DNA of 64,000 bases from Stappia sp. WLB 29 (GCF_023507705.1 NZ_JALBGD010000005.1:1-64000); one strand, 5' to 3'; numbered from the stretch's first letter, positions 1-8,697 are shown. Notes: a model not told the origin generated them from the letters alone. Numbers and translations: made by a program.

Positions 1-29
1 GATCCGGGGCCTATTGGTTCCCAGAGCGG
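1..29 (-). repeat. Edge-truncated copy of a second dispersed repeat
   Basis: Read on the minus strand, these bases match 28582-28607 closely (about 25 of 29 positions, starting CCGCTCTGG and ending CGGATC). The window edge cuts the element. The other copy lies in an intergenic inverted repeat downstream of tag. Function unknown; it looks like a REP-type intergenic element. Confidence 0.5.
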
Positions 30-68
30 TGACGAGGACACGCCGACGCGCGCCCATGCTCAGCGTGT

Positions 69-307
69 CGTCCCGGTTTCGGCGCAGCCGAAGACCGGGA
101 CCCAGTAACCCGAACGGTTCGAGTCGAGCCGGAGCGCAGCCACCGAAATGTCGGCGGCTGCCTTCCCGCCACCATCTGCCCCGGCGGATACTGGATACCT
201 GCCTTCGCAGGTATGACAGCCGAGAGTGGGGTGAGCGTCCTCCGCCTCACATCTGCCGAGGGTACCAATGGTTCCCGGGTCGCGGCTGCGCCTCGTCCGG
301 GAAGACG
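69..307 (-). repeat. Composite three-hairpin intergenic repeat, copy A
   Basis: On the minus strand this 240-bp stretch contains three hairpin units. Unit 1 (about 307-250) ends in a CCATTGG / CCCTCGGC block. Unit 2 (219-184) has arms ATACCTGC and GCAGGTAT, followed by TCCAGTATCCGC. Unit 3 (about 111-70) has CCCGGT...ACCGGG arms. The same units in the same order occur at 18681-18920 and 44615-44855. The element sits just past the 3' end of xseA and fills the gene-free stretch 1-324. Frame translations give the peptide VIPAKAGIQ, known from dispersed repeats in many proteobacterial genomes. It is not coding. Confidence 0.8.
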
Positions 308-324
308 CGGGACTTTGCATCCCC

Positions 325-1797
325 TCAGAACAGCGAGCCCTGTCCGCTCTCGCGCGGTTTGGCGGCCGGGCGCGGTTTTGCACGCGGTGCCGGCGCAGGT
401 CGTGCCGGTTCGCGTCCTCCGCCGCTTCCCCCGCTGCCGGCGGGATCGCCGTCGCCGGATGCGGTTGCGGCAAGCCGGCTCTCGTCGCCGAATTCGATAG
501 TGAGCGCATCGCCCGGCCGGACGCCATGGGCCGAGCGCAGCGGCTGCCCGTCCGCGTCGCGCACCAGGGCATAGCCGCGCGACAAGACGTTCTTGTAGGA
601 GAGGCTCTCCAGCAGCTTGGAGACGCCATCGAGCCGCGCCCGGTCGCGGGCAAGCTGCTGGCGATGCGCCCGCAGCGCCCGCGCCTCCAGCCCGCCGAGC
701 CGCTCGCGCGCGATCAGGACCGTGCGCGCCAGCGTGTGCGGCGACAGCCGCCCTGCGGCCATCATCTGCCGGCCGCGCTTGTCGCGAAGGCCAGTGCGCA
801 GCGCCGGGGCCAGCCGTTCCGCATAGGTGTCGAGCCGCTGCCGCGGCAGCGCCAGCAGGTCGCGCGGCGAGGGCAGGGCGGCGGAGGCCGCCCGCAATTC
901 CGTCCGCCGCCCGGCGATCAGCCGCAGCAGGCCGGAGATCTGCCGCCGCGCCAGCCCGTCGACGGTGGCCATCAGCTCGCCGCGCACCGGCACGGCGATC
1001 TCGGCCGCGCCCGTCGGCGTCGGGGCCCGCAGGTCGGCGGCATGGTCGATCAGGGTCCAGTCGGTCTCGTGGCCGACGGCGGAGATCAGCGGGATTTCGG
1101 ACGCGGCCGCCGCGCGCACCACGATCTCCTCGTTGAAGCCCCACAGGTCCTCGATGGAGCCGCCGCCGCGCGCCACGATGATCACGTCCGGGCGCGGGAT
1201 CGCACCTCCCGGCGCCAGGCGGTTGAAGCCCTCGATGCCGTTCGCCACCTCGCGCGCCGAGGTCTCGCCCTGCACCCGCACAGGCCAAACCAGCACATGC
1301 AGCGGAAACCGGTCGGAGATGCGGTGGAGAATGTCGCGGATCACCGCGCCGGTCGGCGAGGTGACGACGCCGATCACGCGCGGCAGGAAGGGAAGGCGCC
1401 GCTTGCGCTCCTCGGCGAACAGGCCCTCGGCGGCGAGCTTGCGCCGCCGCTCCTCCAAGAGCGCCATCAGCGCGCCGACGCCGGCCGGCTCCAGCGAATC
1501 GATCACCATCTGGTATTTCGACTGGCCCGGAAAGGTGGTGATCTTGCCGGTGGCGATCACCTCCAGCCCCTGTTCGGGCTGGATCTTCAGCCGGCTCGCC
1601 TGGCCGCGCCAGATGACGCCGGACAGCACCGACTGCGCGTCCTTGAGGTCCAGATAGATATGCCCGGAACCGGGCCGCGAGATGCGCCCGAGTTCGCCGC
1701 GCACGCGCACATAGCCGAAGGCGTCTTCCATCGTGCGCTTGATCGCGCCGGAAATCTCTGACACCGAGTATTCGGAAAGGTTGTCGCTGTCTGCCAA
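325..1797 (-). CDS. xseA: Exodeoxyribonuclease VII large subunit
   Basis: Catalytic subunit of exonuclease VII, which degrades single-stranded DNA from both ends and works in mismatch repair and recombination with several copies of the small subunit XseB. The 490-residue protein has the N-terminal OB-fold domain (about residues 8-105). The catalytic domain follows, with [13 protein letters not shown] (145-156), a glycine-rich stretch [13 protein letters not shown] (209-221) and GHETDWT (242-248). A long helical coiled region comes next and then a proline/glycine-rich C-terminal tail ending QGSLF. Length is a little above the usual 450 because of this tail. xseB is not in the window. It is divergent from rsmE, with 118 bp between them. 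Confidence 0.97.
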   Translation of the reverse strand: MADSDNLSEYSVSEISGAIKRTMEDAFGYVRVRGELGRISRPGSGHIYLDLKDAQSVLSGVIWRGQASRLKIQPEQGLEVIATGKITTFPGQSKYQMVIDSLEPAGVGALMALLEERRRKLAAEGLFAEERKRRLPFLPRVIGVVTSPTGAVIRDILHRISDRFPLHVLVWPVRVQGETSAREVANGIEGFNRLAPGGAIPRPDVIIVARGGGSIEDLWGFNEEIVVRAAAASEIPLISAVGHETDWTLIDHAADLRAPTPTGAAEIAVPVRGELMATVDGLARRQISGLLRLIAGRRTELRAASAALPSPRDLLALPRQRLDTYAERLAPALRTGLRDKRGRQMMAAGRLSPHTLARTVLIARERLGGLEARALRAHRQQLARDRARLDGVSKLLESLSYKNVLSRGYALVRDADGQPLRSAHGVRPGDALTIEFGDESRLAATASGDGDPAGSGGSGGGREPARPAPAPRAKPRPAAKPRESGQGSLF

Positions 1798-1915
1798 GGC
1801 GGGATCCGATTGGTGCTTTGCGTCCCGCGAGGGGACCGCACCTTGGGTCCCCCGTCAAGACCGCGCGCCCGCCGGTCCACGGCTCTCCCCTTCACGCGTC
1901 CCGGAAAACCCCGCC

Positions 1916-2668
1916 ATGCCCCGCTACGAATTCCGATTGCCGCGCCTCCATGTCGAAGAAGGCCTTGCCGCCGGCGCGCAGATCGCGCTCGACCGGGCCC
2001 AGTCCAATTATCTGCTCAACGTGTTGCGGATGAAGGACGGCGACGAGGTGCTGCTGTTCAACGGCCGCGACGGCGAGTGGCGTGCAGCGCTGCGCCAGGA
2101 GGGGCGCAAGCAGGCCTCGCTGGTGGCAGGCAGCATGACCCGCCCGCAAGCCCCGCTCCCCGATCTCCACTATCTCTTTGCCCCGCTCAAGCGCGCGCGT
2201 CTCGACTACATGGTGCAGAAGGCGGTGGAGATGGGCGCCGGCGCACTGCGCCCCGTCGTCACGCGCTACACGCAGTCCGGCCGCGTCAACCTGGAGCGTA
2301 TGCGCGCCAATGCCGTCGAAGCTTGCGAGCAATGCGGCGTCCTCGCCGTTCCTGCCATCGACGAGCCGGTGGCGCTGGAGGCGCTGCTCGCCGGTTGGCA
2401 GGCGAGCGAAGGCGCGCGCATCCTCGTCTTCTGCGACGAGGGCGAGGCCAGCCAGAACCCGCTTGCCGCGCTCGATAAGCTGTCGCAGGGCGTGCCGCTG
2501 GCCGTCCTCGTCGGACCGGAAGGGGGCTTCTCGGAAGAGGAGCGCGCGCTGCTGCGGGCGCAGCCCTTCGTGGTGCCGATGCCGCTCGGGCCCCGGGTGC
2601 TGCGCGCAGACACGGCGGCCGTCGCCGCTCTCGCGGTGGTTCAGGCGCGGCTCGGCGACTGGGTCTGA
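1916..2668 (+). CDS. rsmE: 16S rRNA m3U1498 methyltransferase RsmE
   Basis: Methylates N3 of U1498 of 16S rRNA in the assembled 30S subunit, using S-adenosylmethionine. The 250-residue product has an N-terminal PUA-like domain (about 1-75) and a C-terminal SPOUT domain. The trefoil-knot SAM-binding signatures are VGPEGGF (199-205) and [11 protein letters not shown] (224-234). The ATG at 1916 was chosen because the protein then begins [11 protein letters not shown], the usual N-terminus; the frame is open further upstream but overlaps xseA. gshA follows after 119 bp on the same strand, an order common in Rhizobiales. Confidence 0.96.
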   Translation: MPRYEFRLPRLHVEEGLAAGAQIALDRAQSNYLLNVLRMKDGDEVLLFNGRDGEWRAALRQEGRKQASLVAGSMTRPQAPLPDLHYLFAPLKRARLDYMVQKAVEMGAGALRPVVTRYTQSGRVNLERMRANAVEACEQCGVLAVPAIDEPVALEALLAGWQASEGARILVFCDEGEASQNPLAALDKLSQGVPLAVLVGPEGGFSEEERALLRAQPFVVPMPLGPRVLRADTAAVAALAVVQARLGDWV

Positions 2669-2787
2669 GGCGGGGACTGCCGCCGTTTTCGCAGCATTCC
2701 GCCACTGGACTGGATCACGAAAAATCTCATTTGTTTTGGCAGGGGCGGCTGAGTATGGTGCGCGCCGACCACGCGAAGGGATACCCC

Positions 2788-4161
2788 ATGGCCCGCGATA
2801 CCATTGATTCCACCCCGGTCGCGGGGGTGGCCGACCTCGCTGCGACGCTTGAGGCCGGCTGCAAGCCGACGGACTCGTTCCGCATCGGCACGGAACACGA
2901 GAAGTTCGCCTTCCGCCTCGCCGACAATTCTCCGGTCCCCTACGAGGGGCCGGCCGGCATCGAAACCCTGCTGACGGGCATGGAAGGCCTGCTCGGCTGG
3001 GAGCGGATCGAAGACAACGGCCGCGTCATCGGCCTTGCCGATCCGGTCGGCGGCGGCGCGATCTCCATCGAGCCCGGCGGCCAGTTCGAGCTGTCCGGCG
3101 CGCCGCTGGAGAACCTGCACCAGACCTGCCGCGAGACCAACGCGCATCTGGCCCAGCTGCGCCAGATCGCCGAGCCGCTCGGCATCGGCTTCCTCGGCCT
3201 CGGCATGACGCCGGACTGGCGCCGCGAGGACGTGCCGGTGATGCCGAAGTCGCGCTACGAGATCATGACGCGCTACATGCCCAAGGTCGGCAGCCTCGGC
3301 CTCGACATGATGTACCGCACCTCGACCATCCAGGTGAATCTCGACTTCGCCTCGGAGGCCGACATGCGGGCCAAGATGCGCGTCGGCCTGGCGCTGCAGC
3401 CGGTCGCCACCGCGATCTTCGCCAACTCGCCCTTCACCGATGGCCAGCCGAACGGCTTCCGCTCGTTCCGCGCCGAGATCTGGAAGGACACGGACAACGA
3501 CCGCTCCGGCCCGCTGCCCATCGCCTTTAAGGACGGTTTCGGCTTCGAGAGCTATGTCGAATGGGCGCTCGACGTGCCGATGTATTTCGTCAAGCGCGGC
3601 GGCACCTATTACGACGTCACCGGCACCAGCTTCCGCGCCTTCATGGACGGCGCGCTGGAAGGCGTCGTGCCGGATGCCCGGCCGACCATCGGCGACTGGA
3701 ACAACCACCTGTCGACCCTGTTCCCGGACGTGCGGCTGAAGAAGTATCTGGAAATGCGCGGCGCCGACGGCGGTCCGTGGCGGCGCATCTGTGCTCTGCC
3801 GGCGCTCTGGGTGGGTCTGCTCTACGACGAGGGCATTCTCGATCAGGCCGGCGAGATGATCCGCGACTGGACGGAAGAAGAGCGCGTCGCCCTTCGCAAC
3901 GACGTGCCGCGCCTCGGCCTCGAGGCGCCGTTCCGCGGCGGCACGGTGCTGGATCTCGCCCGCGAGATGGTCGGTCTGTCCCGCGAGGGGCTGAAGCGCC
4001 GCGCCCGCCTCAACGACGGCGGTCAGGACGAGCGCGTGCATCTTGCCGCCGTCGAGGAGACGGTCGCGAGCGGCATGTCGCCGGCCGACGTCATGCTGCG
4101 CCGCTACAACGGCGACTGGCAGGGCGATCTCTCTCGGGTCTACACCGCTTACGCCTATTGA
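2788..4161 (+). CDS. gshA: Glutamate-cysteine ligase (proteobacterial/plant type)
   Basis: Catalyses ATP-dependent joining of L-glutamate and L-cysteine, the first step of glutathione synthesis in the cytoplasm. The 457-residue protein belongs to the alphaproteobacterial/plant class of GCL rather than the E. coli class. Typical blocks are FRIGTEHEKF near residue 31, SIEPGGQFELSG, a YRTSTIQVNLDF strand and a GTYYDVTG segment. The start at 2788 gives MARDTIDSTP. It is preceded by AAGGG about 10 bases upstream. It is probably co-transcribed with rsmE and possibly with the DUF937-like gene downstream, which is separated from it by a hairpin (4212-4240). Confidence 0.95.
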   Translation: MARDTIDSTPVAGVADLAATLEAGCKPTDSFRIGTEHEKFAFRLADNSPVPYEGPAGIETLLTGMEGLLGWERIEDNGRVIGLADPVGGGAISIEPGGQFELSGAPLENLHQTCRETNAHLAQLRQIAEPLGIGFLGLGMTPDWRREDVPVMPKSRYEIMTRYMPKVGSLGLDMMYRTSTIQVNLDFASEADMRAKMRVGLALQPVATAIFANSPFTDGQPNGFRSFRAEIWKDTDNDRSGPLPIAFKDGFGFESYVEWALDVPMYFVKRGGTYYDVTGTSFRAFMDGALEGVVPDARPTIGDWNNHLSTLFPDVRLKKYLEMRGADGGPWRRICALPALWVGLLYDEGILDQAGEMIRDWTEEERVALRNDVPRLGLEAPFRGGTVLDLAREMVGLSREGLKRRARLNDGGQDERVHLAAVEETVASGMSPADVMLRRYNGDWQGDLSRVYTAYAY

Positions 4162-4211
4162 GGATACGCGGCGGCGCAAGTCATTTGACCGCGCCGCCGC
4201 GACAGCGGAAG

Positions 4212-4240
4212 ATGCCTTTTCCTGAAAGTGGAAAAGGCAT
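4212..4240 (+). promoter_or_regulatory. Hairpin covering the ribosome binding site of the DUF937-like gene
   Basis: A perfect 11-bp inverted repeat: ATGCCTTTTCC at 4212-4222, a 7-base loop TGAAAGT, and GGAAAAGGCAT at 4230-4240. The right arm holds the only purine-rich ribosome-binding sequence (GGAAAAGG), and the ATG follows three bases later at 4244. No T-run follows, so it does not look like a normal terminator. It could act as a translation gate or an mRNA-processing site. Confidence 0.6.
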
Positions 4241-4243
4241 GCG

Positions 4244-5044
4244 ATGACCGAGAGCTTTCCTGCCCTGGGCGCCTTCGATCCGGCTGCGGTCGGCGAGGCG
4301 ATGCGTCGCCAGTTCGGTTGGGGCGAGAGCGAGGTCGCCCGCGCGGCCGAGGCCTTGATGCCGGCGGCGCTCGCCGGCATGCGCCGCTATGCCGCCTCTC
4401 CCTCCGCGCTCGAGGGCCTGCTCGCCCTGATGCCCGGTCCCGGCCGCGCCGCGGCTCTCCCCGACCCGTCCGCCCTGGTGGGCGAGCCGCTCGCCCTCAT
4501 CTTCGGCCCGTCCGAGGTGCAGCGCTCCATCGCCGAGTATGTCGCGCAGCAGACCGGGCTCGAGCTTCCGGGCGTCGAGACGATGATGCCGGTCGTTGCG
4601 ACGCTGGCGCTCGGCCAGGCGGCCCGGCGCTTCACCGTCGGTCCGGCGCGCGAATTGCTCGATGCCTTCCTTGCCGGCTATGCCCGCGGCCGGCCGAAGC
4701 CTGTGCCCAACCCGATGCGGGTGATGGCGCCCTATACGGAGGCGATGCGCTCGTTCTGGGATGGCTATCTCGGCCTTGTCGGTGCCGCCACCGCGACCGG
4801 CGCCTCGGCGCAGGAGCAGGAGGAGCCGCCGGTACCCGAAAAGGCACCCGAAGCCCCATCCGAACCCGAGCCCGAAGCCGAAGCCGTCGACGGACCTGCC
4901 GAGGAGACCGCGGCCGATGCCGGATCGGCCCTCGTCGACAGTTGGCTGTCGCTCGGCCGCGACATTCAGGAACGGCAGATCCGCAGCTTCGAGACCCTGT
5001 TCGAGCAGGCCTCTTCGGCGAAGAAGGCCGACTGGAACGACTGA
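4244..5044 (+). CDS. DUF937-like hypothetical protein with acidic proline-rich segment
   Basis: A 266-residue cytoplasmic protein of unknown function. Residues of about 85-130 (GEPLALIFGPSEVQRSIAEY, then a QQTG motif and MMPVVATLALG) resemble the helical DUF937 domain (QQTGL...LLPILAPIVLG). This is a similarity judged by eye. A low-complexity linker rich in Glu, Pro and Ala (about residues 186-222) separates this region from a C-terminal helix ending SAKKADWND. No signal peptide or membrane segment is visible. It lies 82 bp after gshA and may be in the same transcript. Confidence 0.7.
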   Translation: MTESFPALGAFDPAAVGEAMRRQFGWGESEVARAAEALMPAALAGMRRYAASPSALEGLLALMPGPGRAAALPDPSALVGEPLALIFGPSEVQRSIAEYVAQQTGLELPGVETMMPVVATLALGQAARRFTVGPARELLDAFLAGYARGRPKPVPNPMRVMAPYTEAMRSFWDGYLGLVGAATATGASAQEQEEPPVPEKAPEAPSEPEPEAEAVDGPAEETAADAGSALVDSWLSLGRDIQERQIRSFETLFEQASSAKKADWND

Positions 5045-5064
5045 GCCGCCGGCGGCCGACGCAC

Positions 5065-5094
5065 AAAAAAAGCCCGCCTCGGGGGGAGGCGGGC
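5065..5094 (-). terminator. Intrinsic terminator of the DUF1127 gene
   Basis: GCCCGCCTC (5072-5080) pairs with GAGGCGGGC (5086-5094). The seven A residues at 5065-5071 become the U-run on the minus strand. It lies 85 bp past the end of the DUF1127 gene and also separates it from the convergent DUF937-like gene. Confidence 0.85.
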
Positions 5095-5178
5095 AAGGTG
5101 AGTCGGCGAGGGGCCGACAGGGCCTCGGCACCGGGCGTAGGGAGAGGGTCTCGAGTGCCGCCCGGCGCGAAGAGGAGG

Positions 5179-5487
5179 TCAGGCGCCGCGCTTGCGGCGC
5201 CCGGAAAGGGTCGAGATGCGCCGCTCGTTCCGCAGGCGCGACAGTTGCATGCTCGGATCGACATAGTCGGTCGCGTAGAGCGAGGCGGCGACGTCGGAGC
5301 GCGTCACGCCGATATCGGCGAGCATGTAGTCGTCGAGATCGAGCAGGCCGGAGATCGCCTTGCGGTTCTGCCGGCGGCGCCATGCCGCGGCGGTAAGCGC
5401 GAGAAGCGAGGTCGCGGCGGTGCCGAGCGTTGCGAGAAGGGAAACGCGCGCCGGTCCGGCGATCGGGGTATTGCATACCTGCGTCAT
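5179..5487 (-). CDS. DUF1127 domain protein
   Basis: A 102-residue protein with an N-terminal hydrophobic stretch (about residues 15-35) followed by the arginine-rich DUF1127 core, WRRRQNRKAISGLLDLDDYM then LADIGVTRSD (about 36-65). The tail is basic and ends GRRKRGA. In Rhizobiales, small DUF1127 proteins are known targets of the VtlR/LsrB LysR regulator, and some bind RNA through the Arg-rich motif. The divergent neighbour here is an LsrB/VtlR-type gene, so control by it is likely (inference). Length is longer than the 47-residue minimal forms. Confidence 0.88.
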   Translation of the reverse strand: MTQVCNTPIAGPARVSLLATLGTAATSLLALTAAAWRRRQNRKAISGLLDLDDYMLADIGVTRSDVAASLYATDYVDPSMQLSRLRNERRISTLSGRRKRGA

Positions 5488-5584
5488 GGCAAGTCTCTCC
5501 TTTCCGGCGCCCCGGGGTGGCGCGCCTGGTATGTGCTGTGGCGGCGCTGCCGCCTCCGTCCGTTTCGTATGACAAGAGAATATG

Positions 5585-5640
5585 AAGCACAGATCGATTT
5601 AACAAACGAATGTTTTCGATGGATATCGATCTCGATCCGT
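5585..5640. promoter_or_regulatory. TCGAT-repeat region between DUF1127 and lsrB-like genes
   Basis: The 228-bp divergent intergenic region contains an AT-rich island with four copies of TCGAT, at 5594-5598, 5616-5620, 5626-5630 and 5632-5636. Two of these sit in GATATCGATCTCGAT. LysR regulators usually bind clustered, partly palindromic T-N11-A sites in such divergent promoters. The exact operator cannot be fixed by eye. Confidence 0.4.
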
Positions 5641-5715
5641 GATGTATTGAGGTCAGGACACAGTCAGCGCGGAACGCGGCCTTTTGGCGCGCTGCGCAAG
5701 CCGGAGGCGACAGCC

Positions 5716-6603
5716 ATGGCCCATGCTCTCGATATCGACCAGTTGCGCACCTTCCTTGCCATTGCCGAGCTCGGCAGTTTCACCAAGGCGGCGGACGCGG
5801 TGAACAAGACCCAGTCGGCGGTCTCCATGCAGATGAAACGGCTGGAGGACCGGCTGGAGCGGCCGATCTTCGTCAAGGACGGGCGCCAGTCTCGCCTGAC
5901 CGAAGACGGCCATCGCCTCATCGAGTTCGCCCAGAGGATGATCCGTCTCAACGACGAGACGGTGACGGCCTTTTCCGCTCCTTCCATCGTCGGCCGCGTC
6001 CGGCTCGGCCTGCCGGACGACTATGCCGAGCGGTTGCTGCCGCAGGTGCTGGCCGCCTTCGCCCGCCTCAACCCGGCTATCGAGATCGCCGTGCAATGCC
6101 AGGGCTCGATCTTCACCGGCGAGATGATCGAGCGCGGCGAGCTCGACCTTGCCATCGTCACTTCCGGCGATTGCGTCAAGGTTCAGGGCGAGGTGATCCG
6201 CCGCGAGCCGCTGCACTGGGTGGCGCCGGCCAACCAGTGCCTGCATTGCGAGGACGTGCTGCGTCTGGCGCTCGGCCCCACCACCTGTTCCTGGCGCAGC
6301 CAGGCGGTCTCCCTGCTCGACCGCATGAACCGCGCCCATTGCATCGCCTATACCTCCTCCAGCGCCGCGGCGCTGATCGGCGCCGTCCAGGCCGGCCTTG
6401 CCATCGCCGTCCTGCCCGAAAGCGCCGTGCGCGCCGGCATGCGCATCCTGGGCGAGAGCGACGGTTTCCCGATGCTGCCGCCCTGCGACATCACCATGGT
6501 CCGCGCCGCCGCGGCCACCGACCCGGTGCATGACGCGCTCTGCGCCCATATCCGCGCGGCCATCGGCAATGTCAGTTCCGAGATGTCGATCGCGGCCGAA
6601 TAG
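5716..6603 (+). CDS. lsrB: LysR-family regulator, LsrB/VtlR type
   Basis: A 295-residue transcription factor. The N-terminal winged helix-turn-helix (LDIDQLRTFLAIAELGSF, then AADAVNKTQSAVSMQMKRLE) is followed by the DDYAERLLPQVLAAF hinge and a co-inducer domain. The pattern closely resembles Rhizobium/Brucella LsrB/VtlR as I remember it: VRLGLPDDYAERLLP, IRREPLHWV, TSSSAAALIGAV. In those bacteria the protein controls small RNAs (AbcR2), DUF1127 genes, oxidative stress and envelope functions. It carries eight cysteines (128, 153, 175, 178, 191, 209, 257, 276), which is notable because LsrB is reported to sense redox through cysteines. The start gives MAHALDIDQL; the open frame continues upstream without homology. 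Confidence 0.85.
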   Translation: MAHALDIDQLRTFLAIAELGSFTKAADAVNKTQSAVSMQMKRLEDRLERPIFVKDGRQSRLTEDGHRLIEFAQRMIRLNDETVTAFSAPSIVGRVRLGLPDDYAERLLPQVLAAFARLNPAIEIAVQCQGSIFTGEMIERGELDLAIVTSGDCVKVQGEVIRREPLHWVAPANQCLHCEDVLRLALGPTTCSWRSQAVSLLDRMNRAHCIAYTSSSAAALIGAVQAGLAIAVLPESAVRAGMRILGESDGFPMLPPCDITMVRAAAATDPVHDALCAHIRAAIGNVSSEMSIAAE

Positions 6604-6609
6604 GCGCTC

Positions 6610-7551
6610 TCAGCTCTTGGCGCGGCCCGAGCGCAGCACCAGGAGGTTGCCGGCCAGCACGCAGACGAGGCCGGCGATGGCGTCCGGCCCCCAGTGGAAG
6701 CTCTCCAGCACGGTCGAGACCATCAGGGCGACGACCGGGAACATCACGGTCGAATAGCCGGCCCGGGCCGAGCCGATGCGCGCCAGCAGCGTCAGATAGC
6801 AGGCGAAGGCGACGACCGAGGCGATCACCGCCAGGTAGACCATCGCGCCGAGATAGGTCGGCGTCCATTCGATGGCGAAGGACGCCCCGCGCGCGGCCGC
6901 GAACAGGCCGAGCAGCACCGTGCCGTAGACCATGCCCCAGGCGGTGGCCGAGACCAGCGGGATGCCGCTCTTCTGGTTGGCGGTCGAGACCATGTTGCCG
7001 AGGCAGAAGGACAGCGTGCCGGCAACGCAGAGGCCGAGGCCGAGCAGGGCCGTTGCGTCGAGGCCGCTATCTGCCGCGCCCACGATCTGCGGGCGGAACA
7101 GCAGCGCCACGCCCGCGAAGCCGAGCAGCGCGCCCAGCAGCACCCGCCGGCTGATGCGCTGGCCGAAGATCGCAAAGCCCAGGATCATGTTGAACACCGA
7201 GGCGAGCGAGAACACGACCGACAAAAGGCCCGAGGGCACGTACTGGCCGCCGTAGTAGAACAGCGTGAAATTCGTCGAGAAGAGGAAGAGGCCGAGCCCG
7301 GCGAAGCGCAGATGCGTGCGCAGCGGGAAAGAGAGCTGCGCGCCGCGCGCCATCGCCCAGCCCATCATGATCGCCGAGGCCAGCACGAAGCGCCAGAACA
7401 CCGAGACTTCCGGCGGCACCACGCCGAGCTGCAGCTTCAGCGCGTACCAGGAAAAGCCCCAGGCAAGCACCGTGAGGCCGTAGAGCCCCATGTCGAGCGG
7501 GGAAAGGGCAGGGTCGTCGCGCAGGGCGGCGCCGGGAGCGAGCGTGGTCAT
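6610..7551 (-). CDS. EamA/DMT-family transporter
   Basis: A 313-residue inner-membrane protein of the drug/metabolite transporter superfamily with about ten predicted helices, built as two EamA repeats (about residues 20-150 and 170-305). Conserved features are the WGFSWYALK motif in helix 1 and the end-of-repeat LLGALLGFAGVALLF. It probably exports or imports a small metabolite; substrate unknown. The ATG at 7551 gives MTTLAPGAALR. It is convergent with lsrB, with six bases between the stop codons. Confidence 0.9.
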   Translation of the reverse strand: MTTLAPGAALRDDPALSPLDMGLYGLTVLAWGFSWYALKLQLGVVPPEVSVFWRFVLASAIMMGWAMARGAQLSFPLRTHLRFAGLGLFLFSTNFTLFYYGGQYVPSGLLSVVFSLASVFNMILGFAIFGQRISRRVLLGALLGFAGVALLFRPQIVGAADSGLDATALLGLGLCVAGTLSFCLGNMVSTANQKSGIPLVSATAWGMVYGTVLLGLFAAARGASFAIEWTPTYLGAMVYLAVIASVVAFACYLTLLARIGSARAGYSTVMFPVVALMVSTVLESFHWGPDAIAGLVCVLAGNLLVLRSGRAKS

Positions 7552-7671
7552 GGGATGCTTCTGGCAGGGAAAGGAAGGGCAATCATGCCCCATCCTGCGC
7601 CCCGCGACCAATCAGGATTGTTGACCCGATCGATGCATCCTGTTGATGGTTCGCGCGCGCCGCCACAACCT

Positions 7672-7929
7672 TTATGAGCGCCGCAGGCGCCAGCGGGCGC
7701 GCAGGCCTTCCGAAGTCAGGTAGACGAGGCCGAAGAGATACAGCCCCGTCATCGTCAGCATGGTGACGATCAGCACCGGATAGCCGTACCAGGCGACCGC
7801 CAGCAGCCACAGCGCCACGATGTTGAAGAAGAAGGCGAAGCGTTCGGCCTGGCCGCCGCGGCGCGCGCTGCGCAGCAGGGAGCCGAACACGGGGATATAG
7901 TCCAGAAGGCGGATGAGCCTGCTTGCCAT
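7672..7929 (-). CDS. Small two-helix membrane protein
   Basis: An 85-residue protein. A basic N-terminal segment (MASRLIRLLDYIPVFGSLLR) is followed by two hydrophobic helices (about 31-49 and 51-69) and an Arg-rich C-terminus (LRARWRLRRS). I do not recognise the family. Both ends are basic, suggesting cytoplasmic termini. The start at 7929 is the first ATG before the conserved-looking region. It may be expressed from its own promoter, as 126 bp separate it from the upstream gene. Confidence 0.6.
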   Translation of the reverse strand: MASRLIRLLDYIPVFGSLLRSARRGGQAERFAFFFNIVALWLLAVAWYGYPVLIVTMLTMTGLYLFGLVYLTSEGLRARWRLRRS

Positions 7930-8055
7930 GGGAAACCGTCCTGTTGTCGCAACGCCCGAACGGCCCCCTCGGGCCGCCCCCCTTGAGGGCGCGTTCCGGC
8001 AACAGATGCGCCAGCCGCGCGCGGTCGGGAATGCGGCGAGACGTCCCTGCGACAA

Positions 8056-8697
8056 TCAGGGCCCGTCGAGGTCTGCCGCGCTGTCGTGCCAGAGCGGGCG
8101 GAAGCCGGCGGCCAGCACCGCAACGCTTGCCGACGGCGTCAGCAGCTCTGCCCGTGTGTCTGCGGCGCGCGCAAGGGCCTCCGGCTCGGCCGGGCGGTAG
8201 CCTGTAAAGCTCCAGGTGAGCCACCGTCCCTCGCGCCGCGTCAGGATCGTCTCGCCCAGCCGCACCATCGCCCCGTCGGGCAGCATCTCCAGGTCGCCAA
8301 GGGCAAGAACCGGGCGTTCTCCCGTGCGTTCGCCATGCAGCTGCCGGTCCATTTCCGGCGCGCTGGGCGGGGAGCTGAGCCCTTGCGCCCGCTGCCAGGC
8401 CGCGCGATAGCGCAGGGCATCCGCCCGCCGGCACTCGAAGCAGGGCCGGTGCCCGGCGGCGAGCGCGGTCGCTTCGTCGAGGAAGAACAGCTCGGTATAG
8501 CCCGCGCCCATCACCTTTCGCCTGCGGCCGCGAAACTCCAGCACGCAGCAGATCCAGGCGCGCGAGCGCCAGCGCGCCCGCCCGAGCGTCTGCGTCTGCG
8601 GATCGTGCAGCCGCCCGCCGCGATTGCCCATCATCGTGCCGCGCGCGGCGACCGCATGCAGGCCGCCGTCGGCGGACACCCGGTTGGTCAGCGGCAT
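8056..8697 (-). CDS. Conserved hypothetical protein with HRPCFEC motif
   Basis: A 213-residue protein of a family I have seen only as uncharacterised in Alphaproteobacteria. The best conserved region runs from MMGNRGGRLHDP (22-33) through a Trp/Cys-rich patch (RAWICCVLEF, 46-55) to GHRPCFECRRADA (82-94). The CxxC (86, 89) with His83 looks like a small metal site. The C-terminal half has a strand-rich segment (LTWSFTGYRP). It ends up seven bases from the stop of the thioredoxin gene upstream on the same strand, so the two are probably co-transcribed. No signal peptide is seen. Confidence 0.72.
   Translation of the reverse strand: MPLTNRVSADGGLHAVAARGTMMGNRGGRLHDPQTQTLGRARWRSRAWICCVLEFRGRRRKVMGAGYTELFFLDEATALAAGHRPCFECRRADALRYRAAWQRAQGLSSPPSAPEMDRQLHGERTGERPVLALGDLEMLPDGAMVRLGETILTRREGRWLTWSFTGYRPAEPEALARAADTRAELLTPSASVAVLAAGFRPLWHDSAADLDGP

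Noticed and set aside
69-307. Reading frames through the repeat coding VIPAKAGIQ-like peptides
   Set aside because: The same peptide appears in other frames and strands at each repeat copy, and the DNA is hairpin-structured. It is repeat translation, not a gene.
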